From JOPF133 sp052144935 (GTDB lineage: Bacteria > Acidobacteriota > Terriglobia > Bryobacterales > Bryobacteraceae): a stretch of DNA of 38,080 nt. Shown in pieces: positions 32,860-38,080 of the stretch (the stretch's first letter is position 1; each line of letters opens with the position of its first letter). The translations under genes and the position numbers were made by a program. Where the stretch lies: the NCBI GenBank assembly GCA_052144935.1, contig JBKQPR010000029.1, forward strand, positions 1 through 38,080. The letters run 5' to 3'. The notes beneath the pieces were generated by a model. That model worked only from the letters and a program-made list of their open reading frames with translations. It ran no database searches and was not told where the DNA came from.

Positions 32860-34458
32860 TCATTGAGAGGTCGCGTTTTGAATCACCAGGCCGCCGAACA
32901 CGAAGCGGTAGCTCCAGAGCGCCTGGACTGTTCCCGGAAAGCCTTGGGCGGCGATCGTCGTGACATTGTCCGAAGGGGGCAGAACTTCAACGATCACCTC
33001 GGCCGTGTTCGAAGTCGGGATGCCAAACGAACACAGCCCTTCCTCTCCGCTGCCGGGCGGCCCCTGCCCGACGCAAGTGCCCTGTATGGCGGCCGAACCG
33101 GCAGAAGCGTCCACCTCAACCTGCGTGGGGTAGTTCATCACGCCGATTTGGGAATTCAACGTCAACCGGACAAGCGTGCCGGGCTGGCCGCCGGTCCAAC
33201 TGACAGTAAACGGTCCTGGAGCAGTAATCGTTATGCCTGCCGCCAAACTCGTTGTAATCTGTACCGGAGATCCGACCGTAAGATTGCCGGCCAAGCTCAC
33301 GACGCCGGCGGCAGAGCTGATTCCGTACTGCCCTGGACCGATGAACCCCGCCGGCAGGTTCTGTTGGTACAGGACGCCTGTTGGGGCCGGAATCGGCATG
33401 GATGTCGTCGTTACTCCCGACGTGAGATTGTCTATAACGATGCTGCCCGCGGAAAAGCCGCCGACGCAGGACCGCGATACCTCCGTCAACATGGAAGCCG
33501 CCGGTGACGCCACAGTGGGCGAAGATGGGAAAACGGCGCTAAGCTGTTCCAGGGTTCCGTCGGCCCCGGTCCCGTTGGCCACCGTCTTCGTCAGCGAGAT
33601 CTGGCCAGACAACTGCTCCCCCTGGTCTACACACTGCCCGCCCCCCGAATGAACGCTAAGGGCTACTACTGGTCCACCCATGGGCAACGAGTCCACTTCG
33701 AGGGGAACCGCGCATCCCTCCGGCGTACCCGGTGGAATTGTGAAATTGATCTGGTCGACACCGACTAAACCCGGCGCGTTGCCCCAAAAGCTTGGCGCAG
33801 CCTCAATCCCGCCGATGAAGATCAAGGGGCTATTTTCCAGATAGCTCACACCCGTTGCGGGTGTGCCGTCTGGCGGACTTACGGGGCCGAAACCAGTGCC
33901 GTAGAGGCTTATGGCGTCACCAACTGATGCACTGTTGGATGGCGAGTTCACCGACACGGACCCGTCCGCATTGACATTCAGCGCGGCCGCCTGTCCGCAG
34001 CCACTGGAGTCGACCGTGAACAAAGCCGGGCTAAAAGGGTATACCGGAGTGCTTGCCGGAGCACTCGAACCGGAGGAGTTGGTGACAACCACGTCGACGA
34101 AAAGGAACGGCGTGAAAGCGAAGAAGGTCAGGTTCAGCGCGCGAGGGACCTGGATGTTGATCTGCCCGGGTGAAACGAAAAAGATCGGAGCAGAGACCCC
34201 ATCCACGGTGACCGAGGTTCCCGCAAGTTCGTACGGCAATGGCTCGCCCGAGGCCGAAGCCGTGCCCCCCGCTAAATTGTCGCCGAAAATTGCCGCAATC
34301 GAGCCGGGCGCGATCGGTTGTGCATAGGAGGCAGCATTAACTACCCCGCCAGGTTGGATTTGCGGCGGCTGTGTAGGAAGAAGCCTCGCGACAGCCAGGC
34401 AACAAACAGTCAGTATTCCTGATCGAGCCAGGCTATTCGCTAAGACCCCGCAAGTCAC
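32860..34458 (-). CDS. Secreted protein with TIGR03437-type domain
   Basis: 532 residues from the GTG at 34458, which is preceded by AGGTGA at about 5 bases; the open frame continues to 34503. The signal peptide (LARSGILTVCCLAVARLLP) is followed directly by a TIGR03437-like domain at the N-terminus: GGVVNAASYAQPIAPGSIAAIFGDNLAGG, GQINIQVPRAL, ISLYGTGFGPVSPPDGTP and LVGVDQINFTIPPGTPEGCAVPL. The C-terminal half is Ser/Thr-rich and beta-rich with no recognised domain. Domain at the N-terminus is the reverse of its neighbours. It is convergent with the SBBP gene. Confidence 0.82.
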   Translation of the reverse strand: MTCGVLANSLARSGILTVCCLAVARLLPTQPPQIQPGGVVNAASYAQPIAPGSIAAIFGDNLAGGTASASGEPLPYELAGTSVTVDGVSAPIFFVSPGQINIQVPRALNLTFFAFTPFLFVDVVVTNSSGSSAPASTPVYPFSPALFTVDSSGCGQAAALNVNADGSVSVNSPSNSASVGDAISLYGTGFGPVSPPDGTPATGVSYLENSPLIFIGGIEAAPSFWGNAPGLVGVDQINFTIPPGTPEGCAVPLEVDSLPMGGPVVALSVHSGGGQCVDQGEQLSGQISLTKTVANGTGADGTLEQLSAVFPSSPTVASPAASMLTEVSRSCVGGFSAGSIVIDNLTSGVTTTSMPIPAPTGVLYQQNLPAGFIGPGQYGISSAAGVVSLAGNLTVGSPVQITTSLAAGITITAPGPFTVSWTGGQPGTLVRLTLNSQIGVMNYPTQVEVDASAGSAAIQGTCVGQGPPGSGEEGLCSFGIPTSNTAEVIVEVLPPSDNVTTIAAQGFPGTVQALWSYRFVFGGLVIQNATSQ

Positions 34459-35008
34459 TACTTCACCTACACCGCTCAAAAAAATGTTTGGTTCGCAGGA
34501 CACCGGTCGACATCATTGTGGGCCCTTTCGCATTGTATACTCGGCCTCCGTGCGCGGACCCACAAAAATCAAAGGGCATTAAAGTAATAAAGTAGGGGTT
34601 TCTGGAAACTACCGCGCTGAGCCGCGCCTTGCTCCCGGACCTGCGGCACCTGGAAACAGGGGGTAGAGCCTGGCCGAAACTAATTATGGGCGCTAACAGG
34701 CCCTGCCACTATGAATTCATCGCAGCGGACCCGAACGGCGGCCCGGAACCGCGTCGGAGGCTGTCTTAGGTGAACCGTATTGAAGCTTAGCGCACCCTTG
34801 CAGACGTTCGCCGGCGTATCCCAGGACATTGGTAGGGCGGCGGATTCCTCTGCCCGCAGCCGAGCGAAGCTCGCTGCCTCCGCTTCGCGCAGCGCCACCA
34901 AGGGCAGGCGGACCACCGGGCGGACTGCCTGCCCCACCCAGCATCAGAATACGTGGCCGTGTTTCTGAAATGATGTACTTAGCCTCAACGATTCGCTTGG
35001 GCAGCCAC
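34459..35008. other. Spacer with hairpins and repeat remnants
   Basis: No gene is supported. It holds the inverted copy of the 16-bp motif (34766-34781), an 8-bp-stem hairpin GGGCAGGC/GCCTGCCC at 34902-34934, and a smaller palindrome (CGAGCGAAGCTCG). The minus-strand open frame at 34680-34937 lacks protein-like features. The position suggests the remains of an inserted element. Confidence 0.5.
34766..34781 (-). repeat. 16-bp motif, possible IS-end remnant (right)
   Basis: On the minus strand AATACGGTTCACCTAA, one mismatch from the copy at 28220-28235, in inverted orientation. Together they enclose about 6.5 kb. Confidence 0.55.
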
Positions 35009-35542
35009 ATGCACTGGTTCATCCGTCTCGCCGCACTTGACGACATCCCCGCGCTGGAGGCGCTCATCCCGCTCTCTGTCCGGAAGTTACAGGCAGAGAC
35101 CTACAGCATTGCCCAGATCGAGGCGGCGCTCGGGACGGTGTTTGGCGTGGACACCCAACTGATCCTCGACGGCTCGTATTACGTCGCCCAAACCGGAAGC
35201 GCCATCGTGGGCTGTGGCGGCTGGAGCCGCCGCAAGACGCTGTTCGGCGGCGACCACGCGCCGGCAAAGGATGATCGTTTCCTGGATCCCGCCCGCGAAC
35301 CGGCCCGTGTCCGGGCGTTCTTCGTGCACCCCGCCTGGGCGCGCAGAGGAATCGGCCGGGCGATTCTTGCGGAGTGCGAAGCCGCGGCGGCGGGTATGGG
35401 CTTCCGGACGCTGGAGTTGGCCGCTACGCTGGCAGGCGTGCCGCTTTACGCGGCGGGTGGATTCACGGCCGTGGAGAGCATCTCGGTCGGGCTGGCGAAT
35501 GGCCTGATCCTCCCCGTGGTGAGGATGCGGAAGAGCCTGTAA
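35009..35542 (+). CDS. GNAT-family N-acetyltransferase
   Basis: 177 residues. MHWFIRLAALDDIPALEALIPLSVR opens the fold, GSAIVGCGGWSRRK gives the central strands, and VRAFFVHPAWARRGIGRAILAECEAAAAGMGF has the R-x-x-G-x-G/A acetyl-CoA motif (ARRGIGRA), followed by LELAATLAGVPLYAAGGF. It transfers an acetyl group from acetyl-CoA to an unknown amine. Two in-frame ATGs at 34970/34973 would add 12-13 residues; none of the starts has a good ribosome binding site. The ATG at 35009 fits the usual family start and is chosen. Stands alone on its strand. Confidence 0.83.
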   Translation: MHWFIRLAALDDIPALEALIPLSVRKLQAETYSIAQIEAALGTVFGVDTQLILDGSYYVAQTGSAIVGCGGWSRRKTLFGGDHAPAKDDRFLDPAREPARVRAFFVHPAWARRGIGRAILAECEAAAAGMGFRTLELAATLAGVPLYAAGGFTAVESISVGLANGLILPVVRMRKSL

Positions 35543-35665
35543 CCGGCCTCCGCCATTAGCCCAGGAAACCAATAGTCACCATCCACACACTCAAGGGGGA
35601 AACCCTGTGACTGAATCGCCGCGACGCCGCAACCCAAGCGGCGCGACCCGTGGTATAGTGTTGCC

Positions 35666-36022
35666 ATGCCGGCTGGCTACCTTCCCATTTTCGTCTTTCT
35701 CGTCGTGGCTATCCTCTTCCCTATCGTGACGATCGTGGCCGCCAAACTGGTTCGCCCGTCGGCTCCGTTCACCGCCAAGCTGGAGGCCTACGAGTGCGGA
35801 ATCAAGGCAGCCAGCGATTCCCGTGGACGCTACACCGTGCGGTTTTATATCGTTGCCATCCTCTTCGTGATCTTCGATGTAGAGACGATTTTCCTTTTCC
35901 CATGGGCGGTGCGGTATCGAACTTTGGGCTGGTTTGGTGTAGCTGAAGTGGCGGTGTTCCTGGTCATTCTAGTGTTCGGTTACATTTGGGCTCTTAAAAA
36001 GGGTGCATTAGAGTGGGTCTGA
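35666..36022 (+). CDS. nuoA: NADH-quinone oxidoreductase subunit A
   Basis: 118 residues with three transmembrane helices (YLPIFVFLVVAILFPIVTIVAA, FYIVAILFVIFDVETIFLFPWA, VAEVAVFLVILVFGYIWAL) and the NuoA signature LEAYECGIKAASDSRGRYTVRFYIVAILFVIFDVE, including the conserved YECG and FDVE. Subunit A of complex I forms part of the membrane arm near the quinone cavity. Usually nuoA is followed by nuoB; here a secreted TIGR03437-type gene overlaps its 3' end by 10 bp instead, so the rest of complex I must lie elsewhere. No strong ribosome binding site is visible. Confidence 0.93.
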   Translation: MPAGYLPIFVFLVVAILFPIVTIVAAKLVRPSAPFTAKLEAYECGIKAASDSRGRYTVRFYIVAILFVIFDVETIFLFPWAVRYRTLGWFGVAEVAVFLVILVFGYIWALKKGALEWV

Positions 36023-37737
36023 CACATCGCCGTCTATTCCTTTTCCTCCTGATTTCCATTTCCGGGTCTTCGCAAGCCGCGCCCATGCTGCGTCTGGTAA
36101 ACAGCGTGGTCGGCCCGGTTTCCGCCGCCGTGGGCACTCCGCCGGCCGCACAGGTTCTGGAAGCCTATAATGCGGGCGACGGGGCGCTGGCGCTGAGCGC
36201 AACCCCGGATCCCACCGCCGCGTGGCTTTCCGCCGCCGTGGGCGCGGCGCGCGCCTGCACCACCACAACCGCCGCCGGTTCCTGCATTCCCTTGACCTTC
36301 ACCCTGAAAACCGGGAGCCTGGCGGCGGGAATTTATACCGCCGGCGTGACGGTCTCCGCTGCCAATAACGCGGTGGATTCCCCGCAGGTGGTGACGGTGA
36401 CGGTGCAGGTAGGAGGAGGCGTGCCCAGCTCGGTGGGCCAGGCGCAACCTCTGTATGTGGCTCCCGGGTCGACCACCAATGTTTCGTTTTTCACGAATAG
36501 CCCGATCAACGGCCGCGCCACCACTCAGGATGGCGGCGAATGGCTCTCGCTGGCGCTGCAGGGCTCCGGCAGTTTCCGTTTCGCGCTGCCCTACCAGATC
36601 GAGCTGGCGCCGCCGACCGATATGGCGCCGGGCACCTACACGGGCAGCCTGGTGACCAGCGGATCGACCTTCGCCCCCGACAACAAAACCATCGCCGTGA
36701 CCATGCAGGTGACCGCCCAGCCCATCGCCGTGCCATCCACCAGCCAGATCAGCCTGGTGCTGGCGCAGGGCGTCCCGAAGACCACTTACCCGTTCGTGCC
36801 GGCTCTTTCGCTGAGCAATGCCGGCCAGGGAACGCTCGCGGTGCAGGATGTCTCCGCGACCGGCACCGGAGTGAGCGTCACCAACTATTCCGGCCTGGGC
36901 ATCGTGACGGTAGACCCCACCGGCCTCGCGCCCGGCAGCTATACGGGGTCGGTCGTCATGACTTGCAACGCGGTGAACTGCCCCGTCACCGTGCCGGTGA
37001 ATTTCCAGGTGGCGCCGCAAGCGCCACCCTACATTTATTATCAGGGCGCGGTGAACAACGCCACGCAGGTTGCCGGAGACACGGTATGCCCGGGCGATTG
37101 GATGGCGCTCCTGGGACAGCAGCTTTCCTTGAACGCCTTCACCACGGCCTCGACGGTTCCCCTGCCCACCCAGTTGAGCGACGCAACCGTTCTGGTGAAC
37201 GGCGAACCGGCGCCTTTGTATTACACTTCTTACGGCCAACTCGCCTTTCAGATGCCCACGGACACGGCCTTAGGAACTGCGCAGGTCCAACTGCAGCGCG
37301 GCGGCCAGTCGAGCAACACGCCGCAGGCCAGCAACACGGTCTCGGTGAGCGTTGCCGGGCGCGCCCCGCGGATCGTGGTGGTCACCGACGATTGCGTGGC
37401 CGGCTGCACCCTGAGGAATAGCACCAACCCCTCCTCACCGGGCGATACGATTGTCCTGTGGGCTTACGGGCTGGGCCCGACCGATCCCCCGGTAGCCGCG
37501 GGCGCCCTGCCACCCGCCGATCCTGGTTATGCGTTGGTTACGCCGATGCCCACGGTGAATTTCGGCGGCGCCATTGGCGGACTCGACGTCACTCCCGACT
37601 TCGCCGGCATGACCGAAATTGGGCTGTACCAGATTAATGTGACGATCCCATTATTGAGTGCGCCCAAGGGCATCGTCAGCGTAAGCCTGGTCTTTCCGGA
37701 CTCGGTCAGCAACGAAATCGAGATCCTGATTCAATAG
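36013..37737 (+). CDS. Secreted beta-sandwich protein with TIGR03437 C-domain
   Basis: 574 residues with a signal peptide (LFLFLLISISGSSQA) from a GTG inside the end of nuoA. It contains three Ig-like/BACON-type beta-sandwich units of about 90-100 residues (GPVSAAVGTPPAAQVLEAYNAGDGALALS; VGQAQPLYVAPGSTTNVSFFTN; SISLVLAQGVPKTTYPFVPAL-like, each ending in ...GTYTGSL or ...GSYTGSV) and a C-terminal TIGR03437 domain: GAVNNATQVAGDTVCPGDWMALLGQQL, YTSYGQLAFQMP, LWAYGLGPTDPP and GLYQINVTIPLLSAP. The GTG has no separate promoter; translation may be coupled to nuoA. Role unknown; likely exported adhesive or scaffold protein. Confidence 0.85.
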   Translation: MGLTHRRLFLFLLISISGSSQAAPMLRLVNSVVGPVSAAVGTPPAAQVLEAYNAGDGALALSATPDPTAAWLSAAVGAARACTTTTAAGSCIPLTFTLKTGSLAAGIYTAGVTVSAANNAVDSPQVVTVTVQVGGGVPSSVGQAQPLYVAPGSTTNVSFFTNSPINGRATTQDGGEWLSLALQGSGSFRFALPYQIELAPPTDMAPGTYTGSLVTSGSTFAPDNKTIAVTMQVTAQPIAVPSTSQISLVLAQGVPKTTYPFVPALSLSNAGQGTLAVQDVSATGTGVSVTNYSGLGIVTVDPTGLAPGSYTGSVVMTCNAVNCPVTVPVNFQVAPQAPPYIYYQGAVNNATQVAGDTVCPGDWMALLGQQLSLNAFTTASTVPLPTQLSDATVLVNGEPAPLYYTSYGQLAFQMPTDTALGTAQVQLQRGGQSSNTPQASNTVSVSVAGRAPRIVVVTDDCVAGCTLRNSTNPSSPGDTIVLWAYGLGPTDPPVAAGALPPADPGYALVTPMPTVNFGGAIGGLDVTPDFAGMTEIGLYQINVTIPLLSAPKGIVSVSLVFPDSVSNEIEILIQ

Positions 37738-38080
37738 CGCCGGCCGAGGGTACCTTCTAGCCCGACTTTCGCAAAACCAAGGCGATTTTCTTCCGAATAG
37801 GGCTGTAAACATTGGTCTGGAACGTAATTCTTGACTAGCTGAAAGAATACTCCATACCGGTGTAATTTTCTTGAATGCAAACCGGCACAGAAGGCCCAGA
37901 TCCCGCCGGTTTCGCCGAACTGGCGCCGGGCGATAGCGCCAAGTAGCGGCCAAAGTAATAGCCTGCGTAGCATTAGATCGACTGGCAGCGGACTCGATAA
38001 TGGCCACTTCAGTGAGGATCATGAGTTGTCCTAACCAACATCTATAATTCTTTCATCTAGCAATTGAATCGCACCGAGAT
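37738..38080. other. Window end, no gene recognised
   Basis: 343 bp after the last gene. Two overlapping minus-strand open frames (37731-37973, 37651-38022) lack protein-like composition or a start signal I trust, although a decayed transposase remnant cannot be excluded. No clear hairpin was seen. Confidence 0.4.

Noticed and set aside
37651..38022. Minus-strand open frames at the window end as a gene
   Set aside because: No start signal, no recognisable domain, and one overlaps the preceding gene's end.

Overview
The window looks like chromosome from a high-GC soil acidobacterium of the Solibacteres/Bryobacterales type. This is inferred from family content: a TIGR03435-type soil-associated protein, four secreted proteins with the TIGR03437-type C-terminal domain (hallmark 'VNAAS...PGSI...FG'), an Oar-like TonB-dependent receptor with an N-terminal carboxypeptidase-regulatory-like domain, and many GTG/TTG starts. 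No rRNA, tRNA or CRISPR array was seen.

Layout. 0-5.5 kb: tryptophanase, a TIR-like/PIN gene pair, secreted proteins of unknown role, an MBL-fold hydrolase, and a small membrane protein behind a 12-bp tandem array. 5.5-9.6 kb: ispG, then DUF2203, CYTH and ABC-F genes packed head to tail. 9.6-10.6 kb: a decayed mobile-DNA patch (frameshifted tyrosine recombinase and what looks like the last ~75 bp of a group II intron). 10.6-17.5 kb, minus strand: an ECF sigma factor, a large anti-sigma factor and a TonB-dependent receptor in one operon, followed by a DUF4139 protein. 17.7-21.7 kb: a GT2 glycosyltransferase behind a ~110-bp inverted repeat, the TIGR03435 protein, and a minus-strand group of a FecR-domain protein, a helical secreted protein and a Cys-rich zinc-binding-like protein. 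21.9-26.2 kb: a TIGR03437 protein, cold-shock protein, thiL and an O-methyltransferase. 26.3-30.2 kb: an NfrB-like glycosyltransferase with a C-terminal MshEN-like domain and a polytopic GT-C-like protein. 30.5-37.7 kb: three further TIGR03437 proteins, a GNAT acetyltransferase and a lone nuoA.

The most unusual signal is a family of short GC-rich sequences. An 18-bp core (GGGCCCARRGGGCRCCYC, with slight variation) occurs four times between 19.98 and 26.27 kb. Three copies lie in frame inside genes (Cys-rich protein, thiL, methyltransferase). Two of these continue as 12-bp tandem units encoding Gly-Thr-Pro-X. The fourth copy interrupts one arm of an intergenic hairpin repeat, and removing about 20 bp restores the pairing. 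A related 12-bp array (nine units) fills the divergent spacer at 4.93-5.04 kb. This suggests a small insertable sequence that spreads into genes and then expands in 12-bp steps. Other points of interest are the TIR-like/PIN pair and the inverted 16-bp ends around 28.22-34.78 kb.
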